A DNA stretch of 32,202 bases from Seminavis robusta (taxonomy: Eukaryota > Bacillariophyta > Bacillariophyceae > Naviculales > Naviculaceae), in the NCBI GenBank assembly GCA_903772945.1, contig CAICTM010001205.1, forward strand, positions 1,998-34,199, given 5' to 3'. Position 1 is the stretch's first letter; the number at the start of each line of letters is the position of its first letter. A model generated the notes under the pieces. The model was not told the origin of the DNA. It searched no databases and worked only from the letters and a program-made list of their open reading frames with translations. The position numbers and the translations under genes were made by a program. Of the stretch, positions 17,619 to 29,737 are shown one piece after another.

Positions 17619-18672
17619 TTAGAGAGTCTTTGTCCGCTTTGCCTTGATCATGTAGCGCTTGAAAAAGAACTCACAGAAGAGATACAAGTAGCTTGCATAC
17701 ATCAACAGAGCAGCCTTGATATTGTTTAGGCTAGCATGGCAGCCATCTTCTTTGGCCCAGGAGTAAACCCCAATGCAAACGCCGACTCCCACAACCATCT
17801 GAAGGATTTGGCCAACAGTGATGATCTGCAGTGCAGCAAGCAGAATCAATGAGCACATGTTAGAGAACACAATATGCATGCAAACAGAGGGTTCAACCAT
17901 TTAGTAGGCTCACCAGAGGATTGAACCAATTAGGCTTGCACTTGATGGCCATGAGAAAGTAGTAAAAGTACCTGTAAGACAGAGAGCAAGTGAAATGAGA
18001 ATTCAAGGTTGGGCAAGCAGTCATGATAGCAGGAACACAAGTATCATCATTGACATACATCAGCATGTGCACACCATAGTTGACAACAGCAAAAATGATT
18101 CCAGTTGGATTTTGAGTGACAATGGTATGCCAGGAGCAGATCAATACAGTGACATGATGGTACCAGTGAAGGAACATCAAATTCTTTTTGCGGACAACAA
18201 TGAAGAAGGTGTCAATAAGCTCAAAGAACTTGCTCCAACCAAAGATATAAACCCAGTATGCTGATGGACCAAATCCCAACACTGTCATTCCATGTGTACA
18301 CATGTTTGTCTTGAAATCATAGTACCAGAGATTGTGAAGAAGCTGAGGTGCTGTTCGGAAGAATCCAACAGCAGAAAAGACTGCCAAGAAAAGGTTCCAA
18401 GCAGCCAGTCTGTATCGCCAGTCCCAGGCAGGGCGGTCAGCCATGTATCGTTGCCCTGCATAGATGGCAAGTCCATACAAAGCAGTAGTTACAATTGGGA
18501 GCCAGCTGTTGTTTTCCATGAATGTCAGGGCGTTGTCAACACCTTTTGATGGATACTCCCAATCAAAATAGGTCTTCCCAAGTGTTGGGTATACGCAGCT
18601 TAATTCTTCATATGGGAGGTCTCGAAGAGATTCCCTGAGGCAAGCATTTGTAGGTTCAGTTGGGTACCACAT
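17619..18672 (-). CDS. ELO-family very-long-chain fatty acid elongase (3-ketoacyl-CoA synthase)
   Basis: The condensing enzyme of fatty-acid elongation in the ER membrane. Exons 18672-18059, 17971-17914 and 17825-17619 join across introns of 87 bp (donor GTATGT) and 88 bp; the total of 879 bases is divisible by three and gives 292 residues, normal for the family. Motifs: KFFELIDTFF (about 148-157), the histidine box HWYHH (169-173), and NYGVHMLMYFYYF, which becomes continuous only after splicing. Several hydrophobic segments and a basic C-terminal tail (KAKRTKTL) suit an ER protein. I chose MWYPTEP as start because the sequence upstream is an AC-rich leader; an in-frame ATG at 18780 would add 36 residues. 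Substrate class (saturated versus polyunsaturated) cannot be read from the sequence. Confidence 0.93.
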
Positions 18673-18780
18673 CGTTTTATCTTTGGCTTTTGTTGGTTTG
18701 TGTTGTTGTTTTTGTATCTCTGGAAATTGAGATTGTGAGAAGAACCTTGGTGTGCCAAGGGAGGATACATAATCAACCAT

Positions 18781-21154
18781 TCATGATCTCGCAATGCCAG
18801 ATAGCCAGCTTCAGCGGAAAGTTTGATGGATCCCTGCAGTCTCTGGTCATGGCAGCGAATGCTCCTCTTGTGTAGTCGATAGCTTGGTAGCTCGTACTGT
18901 TTTGGTACCGGTACTGTGCCCTGGGACTTCTCTGGGCAGCCCATTCACATGTTTGTTGCTGTGCCGACTTGGTCTTGATTTAGTTAGACGCACATTTACT
19001 CATTCTCCCCAGCGTTACCGGACCGGTACGGGACATGTACCGGTAGGGTTGCTTGCCTCGCAGCTTCAACTTTTCTTGAAGTTGGCTTGCTGCGCTCAAT
19101 CTCACGTAGGATTGTACATGAAGTGCCTGGCATGCTCTGTGCCGACAAGATGCAATTGTCTTGTATTCATTCAAAGCACGAAGGGTACCGCAGGGAACGC
19201 GAGAGAGTACTAGTCTTTTCCAGATATCACGAAAACAGCCCAGCAACAGCAACAGGGGGACATGCGCCGACTTGCGAATACGGTAGCATGGATAGCTCAA
19301 ATTGCAAGAAAGATTGCAATAGAAAGACACTCCTAGTGGGGAACAAGAGAATGGCTACTGTTGGGCATCCGACATTTCATGTTGCCTGCCAGGAGGGTGA
19401 TTCGTTCACAAAGAGATCAACATGATACTGGAAGCGCTATGACGGCTTTGGGCTCCTGTTGGAGCTTTGATTCGATTCGATTCGATTCATTCGATTCGTT
19501 TGCTTCGTTGCTGGCTGGCGTGGCAGTTTGGAGGGAGACAAGATCGAGCAGAAACAATACAGAAGAGACGTGAATTCATTCGATTATTCGTTCAACTCGT
19601 CATTTGCAAGCCAACGATTTGGTGGTTCCGTGCCGTGACCGTGTACGGCATGGTGGTGGTGCGTGCAACGGTGCGAGGGTAACACGCACCGGAAAGGAAG
19701 GGACCCTGTTAGCGAGCTAGCTAGCCAGTTAGGCCTCTATGGGCTGGCTCGTGTAGTATTGTTTGCTTGGTCAAAGTACCTTGTTGCTTGACTTTGAGCC
19801 CAGACAGCTCCGTCGAGACGAAATTCATCAAGAACCGAATCGATGAAGTACCTAAGGAAATGATTGAATTGAATCATTCGCATAGTGCAAAAGCATCCAA
19901 ACAAGAAACGTCGTTGTTTACTGCTCGTGTTAGCATCAAGTACGCTGACCAAGTACCAACAGTAGTAGAGCTTGACCATCGCCAGCCTACTGTCATCCCC
20001 CGAAAACTACACTACGCCATGGTTGCTACGAGAGTGTTTCTCACATACATTTACGTCCCCATGACCAGAGCACAAAGGAGGTTCCAGAAAGATGCGGCTG
20101 TGCCCCAACAGGCTAAGACTGCCGTGTGTTCGATTCAGGGGCGGCAAGAAGCAGCAGTTCCAAGCAGCAACACGAATGATGACCGCGAACTATTTGACTG
20201 GTGGTGGTTTTCTCAAGACTTGATGATCTGATGTCGCCCTGTTGGCTTGGTTTGGTTAGCGGTTGCTATCTTTGGTGCCTGCATTGCAACTCCAATGCTA
20301 GCTAGATAGAACCTTCTCAACACATACCTCGCGCAGCACCTGCATCCATTGTCTCCCCACAGCCAGCTGGGTGATGTAAAGTAATAACAAACTGTTATTA
20401 AAAGGTTGTTCCCTCTAGACAATACCACTGGACGTGAGCTGTAGAGGACCGTAGACCCCAGACATGTGAAGGGGCCAACTTGGAGGGGCCTAGAACTGAA
20501 GTCCCGCCAGAGAATATATAAACTCCAATGGGCTCACATAGAATGCAATCACAATGGGCTGATGTGCCCACTAGCTAGTTATTTAGAGGAGTCGGCATCT
20601 GGTGCCTTTTGTTTGCTTTCATGCTCTTTTCCCGCCACTGGGAGCCAATTGGTCAACCCCGCTTTGATGTCCCCAGGCGCCATTGCCATCTGTCCCTCCA
20701 ATGGTCTTCTGAAAATAATGGTGCTCAGCAGCATTTCGGAATCTCATCTGCTTTGATGTACAAGAGCTGGAGCCAGCAGAGTGATGTAGCTGTGTCTGTA
20801 TGCATACCGTAGCCGATGTTCAGGCTATCGTACCGGTACCAGTACGGTGAGTGGCTACAGTCGTGTAGGCAAAGCTACGGTACTCCGAGTAGTGAATTAC
20901 AGTACATGCATGCACCGAGAGGAGTTATTGGGCAGGAAAGGGGGAGATTTAAAGATGGTAGGTGTTCAACTACATGTACAGTACCTAATCTGGTACTAGC
21001 ATTCTCTAAACAAGCAAGGAATTTGGGGAGCATTCTTGCTTTATTAAATCTTTCAATTTTTCAGCCTTTCCCGCTTTTCCTCCTTCTCGGCAGGAAGACA
21101 ATTGTCCCTCGGAATGTATGCTGGTGTCTCTCTGTCTGATAAGAAGAGGCGACC
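18781..21154. other. Long intergenic region with palindromes and a short microsatellite
   Basis: No gene recognised. The longest frames (19767-20231 plus, 18980-19330 minus) have no family features. It holds an ATTCG-type microsatellite at about 19468-19501, TACCGGTA at 18906, 19038 and 20831, and CTAGCTAG near 19713, 20299 and 20572. The last few hundred bases must include the promoter of the gene at 21155. Confidence 0.55.
19468..19501 (+). repeat. Short (GATTC)n microsatellite
   Basis: 'gattcgattcgattcgattc' is followed by an imperfect unit and then 'gattcg'. Confidence 0.9.
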
Positions 21155-24100
21155 ATGGTGCTAAGAGTGTGGGTAATGTCAATAGTCCTGGGCCTTCTGG
21201 TGTCTCCTCTCCTGGTCCTGTCTCTGGATGGCTTTGCTGTTGGCCACAATGAATCTTCCGATTATAATGAGACTTCCGATAGTGAGGAAGATCCCACGCG
21301 GCCGCGTGGTTTCCTTTCGGGAGAGCTCGACAGTTTGTTTCAACCGCGACAAGTCCGCAATACCACCACAATGTCGCCCATGCCAAACCTGGAGGGAAAC
21401 CCTGTACGTGAAGAAGAAGAAAGTGAAGAAGAAGAAGATTCGCAACAAATGGCAACAGTAATGCCCAAACCGCCGATACCACCCATTGGACTACCCGGCA
21501 TACCAGGATTCACTGTGGGCGACAGTATCCCCGTGGACTGTGGATTCACTTGGAATGTGTCCGTGGAAGGTTGTGCCCGACGCATTGCATCCTCAGGCCG
21601 ACCCCCCGGAGAGTGCGACTGCTACAGTTTTTGTGGAGACGCCACTCGAGGCTGTTATAGGGCCGGACAACCCACACAATTTTTCTTTTGCTTTCTCGAA
21701 GATCTCGTGGTGGGATGTCAAGACATTATACCTCAAACGCCACTACCTGTGCCACGGATTGGAGTCGATGCACCCTGTCCTCGGGGGTACCTTTGTTCTC
21801 CCTATGGCCAGGAAAGTTGCGAACGCGTGCGACGGATGCCCCGACTGCTCGGTCTGGGGGATATCCATGCTGGAATGCACTGCCCGTACGTGAATCTATG
21901 TGTATATATACTGCAGTATCTGGGGAAATGGATCAACTCACACTGTGGATGGCTTGGTTTTCTTTGTTTCCAGTGGAGCTGACAATAGAACAGATATTGG
22001 GTACAGGAACTGTGATGTTGGCTACTACTGTCCAGACTCGGTGAGTTTAGTTCGTGTGTACATTGCATGTGGCTGATTGTACGAAACAAACAGTGACAGA
22101 AATGCTAAGCCGACGCTGTTGTCTTCCCTATTGCAGACAACTAGGATACCGTGTCCAGCAGGATACTTTTGCCCGCACAAGGTATGGTCGCTGGTCGCAA
22201 TCAAAGGCACTACATTTACACACACACACACATCTCATGACGAATGCTCTTGCTTTTGCTGGACAGTCTGTACGACCCGAAATCAAATGCCGAAACTGTC
22301 CCGAGGGAGCCACCACGTTAAGACGATTCCCATACACCTACACAATCGTGGTACTTGCCGTGGCAGTCATGCTCGTGGTCATCCTCTGGAAGGCGTTTAA
22401 TCAGTACAATCAAAGACGATACCAACAGCTACATGATCTGCAGCAGCGACATCTCGACGGGCTACAGGATGTGGCCTACAAACGAAAGCATCTCCGTAAG
22501 CTTAAAGCGTTGAAACCAAGGCTAAGAGCCATTGAACGGCGCTTGAAAGAACAATACGCACATAAAGTAGAGGATCCTCGGGATATGGTTCTCTCTACGG
22601 AAACGACGGACGGGAAGTTCACGTTTGATGCTTCCAAGTTGTTCGATGTGTTGGATACACACCTGGATGAAGAACTGTACTATTCCAAAATCAACAATGT
22701 ACTCAGGCTGAACTCCGTCCAGCTACGTGAGTTCATGAACCGCATGAACGATATTGCTGGAGAAGCACAGGATATGGAACAAGTGGAACGTCATGTCTTT
22801 ATCACTCAATTCCTCCGTGTATATGGTGCCATTAGTCATCTGCAACCATCCTACGAGGAAGCGGCACATATCTATGATGAAGTAGCAAAACAAGGTGGTA
22901 CTACTAAAGAGGGGGATGTGCCGCATCGGCTGTTTTACGTGAGTTCTTTGGCAGAGTTTCTGAATGACGAGCAAATCAATGCACTTTTGAAGGGATTCCA
23001 ACGGACCAAAGATTTGCATGCCGAGGAAGAGTTTGAGGATGAACCTGTCAAGGACAAACCACAATGTGCAGTCGTCAAGTATGCACCACTTGTGTTCCGC
23101 AGGTCCTTGTTTGGATTGCCGGAACGGAGTCTTGCAATCAGCAGAGACGAGTTTATATCCCACTATCCAGCACTGCTGTGGCAAGTGACAAAACCGCAAG
23201 GGCTCAACAGGGGAACCATGTTTACAAGTCAATTGTCATTGCACAAAGGACTTGATATCGCCTTCCAAGGCCTTTCAGTTTCCGTCGAAGTGAAAGATAG
23301 ACCGATCAAAGTTCTCAATAGCATTACTGGCCGGTTATGTGCAGGCACAATGACAGCCATATTAGGAGGGCATCGATCAGGTACGTCCACGAGACTCCTT
23401 TCGGCACAATGATGATTCAATCGCAATGGAGAACTCACAACCTTGTTTCTGTGGATTCTTTGTTTGGAAGGGAAAACGACTCTGCTGGACGCATTGTCAG
23501 GACGAATCTTCTACGGGGAAGTCACGGGCTCTATCCAAGTCAACGGAAACAATACGCTTCTAGAAAAGCACAGGTCTTCGATTGGATACGTGCCCAAGGT
23601 AAGCGCAGTTCTTGCGGTTTTGGACTCGTTTCGTCAGTCCGAATGTTATGTGCACCACCTGACTAGCTGGCCGTGCTTGTTTCCCGTAGGTCGACGCTCT
23701 CTACGCCGAATTGACTGTTAGGGAGCACCTTCTTTTCAGTGGTATGTTCCAGCTTCCAGACACACCGCTGGAAGAAATCGAAGATTTAGCAGATGCAACG
23801 ATGGCTGCAATGGACTTGTCACGAGTAATGCATGTCGATGTTGGATACGAAGGGCGAGGTGGTTTGTCAAAGCTAGCAAGAAAGTCTGTAAGCGTTGCAA
23901 TTGAATTGATGAAGAGACCTCGAATGCTCTTCCTGGAAAGCCCCACGGATGGTCTTGAGACCGGTCCATCTCTCCATCTAGTGCGTGATCTCAAAAAATT
24001 CGTTGAGATGCAAGGCATTACAATCTGCGCTACTCTGAACCAGCCCAGGAGAGATGCATTTGAAGTTTTTGATGGATTGATCTTGTTGGGCGTATCGGGG

Positions 24101-26040
24101 AAGCTTGTCTATCACGGACCAGTGCGCAAAGTTGGGAAATATTTCAATCGCATAAACTACATCCTGCCTGATGGGGAAAGCGTGACTGATTGGATTCTTG
24201 ACATTGCTTCGGGAAGACTTCCTCCTCCAGTCAAGCAACAAAAATTTGTGATGCCGGCAAGCAGCCCGACCTCCACAACATCAAGGAGTGACGAGACCAC
24301 CGGGGGGATTCCAACCACAGAGAAACCGAAAGCTAGACGAAAAGTTACCTTCGCAATGATAGAGAGGAGCCCCTCAGTTGGTGAAGAGAAGGACAACCCT
24401 GCCGATAGCGGTACGAGACCATTCGACAACGTAGATGAGCAAGCCAAGGCAACTTGTGAACTCCTTCATGAAAACTGGAGAAAGCACCTGGAAGGGCTTT
24501 CCAACAAGAAGCGCGCAAAGTACGAACCTCCTCAGTCATTTGGGCTCCCGAGGAATAAGGGAAAACCGCCATTCATCGATCAGCTCTTTCATCACCTACG
24601 CAGGCTTCTTATCTTGGCAGAACGCAACTGGATTCATGGGTTCATTGATACCTTTGTCATCATTGTTGCAGTCATCTTGGTCACATTGATGGATGGCGTT
24701 GCAGAACCTACGAGGGATGTGTCCATGAAAGATCTTAACTACGAAAGCGTGGCACAGCCGAGCTCTTTAGAACAGCTCCTCCTTGAATTCCCCAAGCTTT
24801 TTTCCTACGCAACTGCAGGTATCAAGAGTGATATTCAACAGTAAGTTACTTCACTGTTTCACGTGTCTGAAGCGTGACAGCCTCAGTGTACAGTACCCTC
24901 AAATGATCTCTTGTTGTTTGGCTCTCGCAAGGTATGCAACGAAAATTGGCGTCTTCTTTGCCATCGTCGTGAGCGTACTCGCCACCAAGCAGTTCCGAGC
25001 ATACAGGGAGCAGTTCTTTCGCGAAGCTGCAAGTGGCTACAATATAGGGGCGTATTTCATAGCAATGACTTGGAAAGCAACTGTGGTGCAAATCCTGCAA
25101 GCAATTCTGGCGGCAATGTTTGCTTTCAGTATCCGCAATTCATTGGCCGCCTGGTACTCCTACCTCGTTCATTTCTTGATGCTCTCTTGGGTTGCTAGTT
25201 CATGGGGGATGTTGTTTTCGCTATTGATTCCCAAGAAACATGTCATCTTTGCGACCGGTTTCTTGGTGGCCTTCTTTTCTCTGCTCTTTTGCGGCGCAAT
25301 CCTTCCGATCAGTTTTGAAGGTCAGTCTCATCCAATGTCCTCTTCGACGACTTGAGTGTCTTTTTTTAAACCCTTGCTCAACGAATGCTTTGCAACTGCG
25401 CCCAACAACGGTGTCCAGTGATTTACGATCGTACGACAGCTTTGATAGCAAGCGGTCTCCTGTCACCGACGAGATTCTTCGTGGAGAGCCTTGCAGTGGC
25501 TGAAGCCCGGTGTCTTCCGGTAAGGGCATCGTTCAACCAAAGACTGGGCTCCTCGTGAGGCCGAGGCTGCTGACAAGATATTTTGCAACGCGTACCTCAT
25601 GAATGTGTTGTCTATCTACACAGGTGCAAAGTGGCTTTACAGACTTTAGTCGAACCATGGACGAAAAACCCCACATTAGCCGGACGTTTGAGCGAGTTGG
25701 TTTGGGGCACGGTGTTTCGTCTTTTCAATTGCTGCATTACGGCTTGAATGATTTCAACGCAATCATCAAACGATCCTACAGAGGATGGTATTGGGGCGTC
25801 CTTCCATCTTTGTTTGTGGGGCTTCTGCTTAGATGGTTGTCACTGGGTGCAATCTACGGAACGAACCGATCGAGTCAGGCCAAGCGGTCTCTCTATTCCA
25901 CAATCAATAGCGATGCCAGGACGCGGGTTCTGTCTTTCGGTTACTTGTTGGTGTTGGGTGGACTCCTTGGAGGTTCGTTGTACTTTATTCTGAGGAAGGG
26001 GGAAGAAAACTATTGGGCGGCATGGAGCTCAGCGATGTGA
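21155..26040 (+). CDS. ABCG-type half-transporter with cysteine-rich ectodomain and degenerate ATPase site
   Basis: Nine exons: 21155-21885, 21974-22040, 22137-22181, 22267-23380, 23471-23598, 23690-24840, 24932-25320, 25419-25519, 25624-26040. The total of 4143 bases is divisible by three, giving 1380 residues. Order: signal peptide (about 1-24); acidic stretch; cysteine-rich ectodomain (about 125-300, with PCPRGYLC, CDVGYYCP and CPAGYFCP); a membrane segment (about 305-325); a linker; the nucleotide-binding domain (about 610-830); and the ABCG membrane domain (about 990 to the end, with LSPTRFFVESL and ARCLP). The layout matches plant ABCG24/28-like proteins, thought to move lipids or other hydrophobic cargo. 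Walker A is GGHRSGKTT, but the Q-loop glutamine is K (VPKVD), the signature reads LSKLAR, Walker B and the catalytic residue read LFLESPTDG, and the H-loop reads TLNQP. Transport by ATP hydrolysis is therefore doubtful. Confidence 0.9.
22213..22234 (+). repeat. (CA)n dinucleotide run in intron 3 of the ABCG-type gene
   Basis: A short CA repeat within the 85-bp intron 22182-22266. Confidence 0.8.
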
Positions 26041-26451
26041 AAGTAAGGCTACAGGGAAGGTTCTGGACCGAGTCGAATGGAACTCCATTGCCAACCAGAG
26101 AGGGTGAACAAGCATATAGCTAGCTTTTAATTCACGCTCGAAGCCATGCTAAATACCGTACCGTTTTCCGGGACCTTCACAGTCGAGCTCAAGCTAGTAT
26201 GGAAGTCCAATAGATTCGTTAGTGGGCGTTATTGGCATGCTGATGAGGATGCGCTGCATCGGAACTAGCTAGCTACCAGTACTGCCATTTGAATGTCAAC
26301 TCAAAAATTTGTTTCACAGCTTAAATGGCTTCTTGAACTGCTGCCAATAGCTGCTGCGTTGCAGGGCCGCTGTCCCATTGCATTTTCTTCTTTGGCCGTG
26401 GGGATTCTTACATGCAGGAAGGGATGAACAACAGAGAGACCAACAGAGAGC
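26041..26451. other. Intergenic region between the ABCG-type and methyltransferase genes
   Basis: No gene. A CTAGCTAG palindrome lies near 26267. The two genes are head-to-tail on the plus strand, so this should hold the ABCG 3' end and the methyltransferase promoter. Confidence 0.6.
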
Positions 26452-27366
26452 ATGGACAAGTTAGCCCATGGTCGGAAGAGGCCGTGGACCGGATCTGATT
26501 ACCCTTACCAGGTTGACTACAATGATCATTTCGAAACTCCAATGGCAGCCTATCAAGATATTGCTCCCTTGCTGGACTGGCTGGGTAGCAGCAGTATGGA
26601 AGAAGGAAGAGGGAAAGGAAGAAAGACCCTCTGCATCTACGATCCGTACTACTGCGATGGTCAAACCGAGAGTCTCTTTCGCCAGCTTGGTTTTGAAGGA
26701 ATCATCAACCGAAAGCGCGATTTTTATAGGGATATTGAACAGAAGCAGCTACCCGAGTTTGACATTTTGGTCACCAATCCTCCCTATTCGGATCAGCACA
26801 AGGAGAAATGCCTGGATTTTTCCATGGAACAACTCAGAACGCAAGGAAACCCTTTCTTTTTGCTCATGCCCAGCTATGTGGCCTCGAGGGAATATTTCAG
26901 ATCCAGGGATCAAAAGGGAGATGTCATGTACTTGATTCCATCGGTACCGTATGAATACACGCATCCAGAGGGAACTGGAAAGGATGTGCCACCTTTTGCA
27001 TCACTGTGGTTTTGTGGAATCCCCAGAGACAAACAACAACAGCTCATGGATCATTGGAAGACGATTCCGTGGGATCATGGACGGATCAAACCATCCCTGG
27101 CTTCGTCATGGAACGATCTCAAAGAGACAGGAACCATTTCGACAGCCAAGAGGCCCAACCCTCGTCAGAGAAAGAAACGAAGACAACACGCTCAGTCACT
27201 CAATAATTCGCAGCAGAAACCAGCATCACAACAAAACACCAAAGGGGCTGCTGTCATTACTAGCAACGACAAAAAAGCTCCCAGCGAGGCTCCAAAACAC
27301 AAGAAGAAGCAAAAGAAATCGAAACACAGGGATGGCGATGGTCAAAGGAAGAAGAAGCGGTTTTGA
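26452..27366 (+). CDS. NPPY-motif adenine-N6-type methyltransferase with basic tail
   Basis: The 304-residue protein keeps a Rossmann-type methyltransferase core. IYDPYYCDG (about 62-70) stands where the cofactor-binding motif I is expected. TNPPYSD (NPPY at 109-112) is the catalytic motif used by enzymes that methylate exocyclic amino groups, mainly adenine N6. PFFLLMPSYVASREYF and PFASLWFCG follow as conserved strands. The C-terminal 80 residues are rich in K, R, Q and S (RQRKKRRQH, KKKQKKSKH, KKKRF), suggesting nuclear or nucleolar location and nucleic-acid binding. Whether the substrate is rRNA, other RNA or DNA cannot be told. Single exon; the start at 26452 is the first ATG of the frame. 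Confidence 0.8.
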   Translation: MDKLAHGRKRPWTGSDYPYQVDYNDHFETPMAAYQDIAPLLDWLGSSSMEEGRGKGRKTLCIYDPYYCDGQTESLFRQLGFEGIINRKRDFYRDIEQKQLPEFDILVTNPPYSDQHKEKCLDFSMEQLRTQGNPFFLLMPSYVASREYFRSRDQKGDVMYLIPSVPYEYTHPEGTGKDVPPFASLWFCGIPRDKQQQLMDHWKTIPWDHGRIKPSLASSWNDLKETGTISTAKRPNPRQRKKRRQHAQSLNNSQQKPASQQNTKGAAVITSNDKKAPSEAPKHKKKQKKSKHRDGDGQRKKKRF

Positions 27367-28084
27367 ATCCGATTGGAGAATGGGCGGCCCATGGTTGATG
27401 ATTGCTTCAGCAACAAGAGAATTCAAAACCCTCAGATCAGCCAGTAAGCCCGAGAGATTCTGGAGATCTTTTCTGCTGCCAGTCTCTTGCCCTGGAATAC
27501 CCCCCCAATCAATTGATTTGACAAGGTGATCCAGAGCGACTCAGCCAGTCTCTTGCAATGAATGTTGATAGCATGCGTGATAGGCTGCCTGAGCTCACAA
27601 ACAAAGTCTTTTCAACGACACCTTCGTCGGCTCCCCCAAGACCAAGCAACCTTGAGTCAAGTCAAGCTTAAACTGGCACAACGCCACGATAAGTTCATGT
27701 GAGTCACTGCGTTGTTGTGTTGCAGCAGCGGCCAGCTCCAGCAGGAAGCAACATCGACGAGCCGCTAAAACCCAAGTGGCTAGATCCATTGGGTGTGGGT
27801 CGGCCATTGTGACATGCTCGCTCAGTTGGACCAGTGATTATAGCTAGCTTTCTTTTGCTTTTTGTTAGTTTAAAATTCTTCCTTGTTATTGGTTTTATGT
27901 GGGGCAGTTGCCGAAAGCCAGGGTGAGGGGGTGAACAGAGCAGGCTATCACAACAGTAGCAGACTTCGACAGATACAACATGGACAGTTGCTGAAACAGT
28001 CAGCACCGGGCGCTATGCATGCGTTCTTTCAATCATTCTATCAAATCAAAGTTCATGAAACAATCAATCAACCAATCTCTCCAA
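27367..28084. other. Intergenic region between convergent methyltransferase and Sec14-like genes
   Basis: Both neighbours end here, so it holds only 3' flanks. No gene recognised. Confidence 0.6.
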
Positions 28085-29737
28085 CTAAAATGATGTGGCC
28101 ATGTCTGATGTGTCACTTTCGGCTCTGGAAGCCAAAGACCCTTGCTCGGTCCCTTCAAAAGAATCGTTCGTTTGGAGTGGCTTGGTCGGTGGCGGTGGCG
28201 TCGACACAATGGTCGTCTGTGGCTGATCATCTCGCCGGACATGATCTGGAATGGGGCCACCTACAATTCGCCGTGGGAGCCCCGGGGCAGGCTCTCCCTT
28301 GCCGCCTTCCCAGATACATGGTGGGAGGACTTCCAGATCTATGTACTTTTCTAGGTCCTTGTGATAATGCTTGCCAGCAAAGATCATCTTCTTCCGAGAC
28401 GATGGTGGGAAAAAGTGCTTGACAACGTTCCAGCACACCCGAAAGATGGCTGGAGCCCGAATGATGATCATGCGCTTAATGGGGCCAGGGTATCTTTCCT
28501 GATTCATGGATTGAACGTCCTTGAAGAATTGCAGAACTTGTGGACTCAAGTGGTGCGAATTGAGTCCCTTCAGGTCGTAGACAACTGCAGGAAAAAGCGA
28601 GATGTGAGCGAGATGTTGCTATACATTGAAATGAGAGAACCGGATCTCCTGCACAGATGACTACCCTATCCTTCGCTTACCTGTCACATCCCTGACCTTT
28701 CTACCCTGTCTTCTTTCGTACTCATCTATCCAATAGCCTTGCGTATTCAGCTCGCGAGTGTAGATCATGAACTCCATGAGTTCATCGCGGGTAAAGCGTT
28801 TGAGAAAGCCGTGGCCATCCGTGGCTCCTCCTCGTTCCACATAAATGGGGTCTCCCTCTCGGTCGTAATCCTTGAGAATGGCGGCTGTGTTGTAGTCCAA
28901 CAGGATCTGAGGAGGGTTGTACTCGTGGAGCATATTGTCAATGTTGTTATCTTCCCTCCATTGAACCATCTTGCGAAAGAGTGGTTCGGCGTCGTGTCCC
29001 AACGGACTGGTCATATATCGCAAGATAATATGAGGATCGTACTTGAAGTGGTGAGAACAATCCTTCAAGTTGAGCTGGAGTTCCTTGAGTCTATCCACCT
29101 GCTCATCTGTCAGCTCCCAAAGGTCAATGGCAGCCTGCACATTCTTCTCACTCCAAGGGTCTTCATCCAGCGAGCGGGTAGCAGTGCCTGCCAGCGATGG
29201 TATCGACGTGCACGAAATCGAAGTAGTTAATTGTCGTCGTTCCAGATGCAACTGGTCCAGGTTGGTCGAGTTGCAGATTGACTTGGCCCGAACTCGTACT
29301 GCCGAAGTGGATTGATCCGTTGCTACTGCCACCAAGGGGGATGTGTCACTGCTGCCTCGCCGACTGTTGGTGGCAGAAGATGGCGATTCCCGGTCACCCC
29401 GACGTTTACGAAGCTTGATACCCATGGCTAAACTTGCTACACTACAACGACGCTGGTTGGATAGTTGGTTGTGTTCGGGTAAGTCGTGTAGACTTTTGGA
29501 TGAATGAGATTGTGAGATTTGTCTGTTGGATCCAGCAGGCATCCAAGATCTCGGCTGTTGGCGGCTTGAGGCACACTCACTCGAAGAATGGTGGGTCGAT
29601 GAACCGTTCCAAAGCAGGTTCGGTCGAAAATTTGATGGGGCCACTCTCCTCGAGAAAAAGTGGCCAGCCTGTTCTGCGGCGCTGAGTGTCGACCGTTTTA
29701 GTCTAAGTGGAGGTTTGTGGCGATACGCGCCAAACAT
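28085..29737 (-). CDS. Sec14-like CRAL-TRIO domain lipid-transfer protein
   Basis: Exons 29737-28681 and 28584-28085 join across a 96-bp GT..AG intron; the total of 1557 bases is divisible by three and gives 518 residues. The first about 200 residues are basic, S/R-rich and low in complexity. Then comes the CRAL-TRIO N-terminal helical part (VDRLKELQ, HHFKYDPHIILRYM), and the lipid-binding lobe (about 290-430) with VYDLKGL completed by splicing, QERYPGPIKRMIIIRAPAIFR and FPPSSRKKMIF. Such proteins carry phosphoinositides or other lipids between membranes. The tail is proline/serine-rich. A second ATG (MGIKLRKRRGD, about 105 residues in) is a possible alternative start; the first could add an organelle-type leader, which I cannot confirm. 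Confidence 0.9.

Noticed and set aside
18673..18780. Longer start for the elongase (36 extra residues)
   Set aside because: The added part is Q/K/P-rich, ends in the AC-rich tract typical of a leader, and does not resemble elongase N termini; kept only as an alternative.
19767..20231. 154-codon plus-strand frame
   Set aside because: Begins with TTG, has no family features, and lies in palindrome-rich intergenic DNA.
28033..29315. Plus-strand frames over the Sec14-like gene (28739-29230 and others)
   Set aside because: Mirror frames of the well-supported minus-strand CRAL-TRIO gene.
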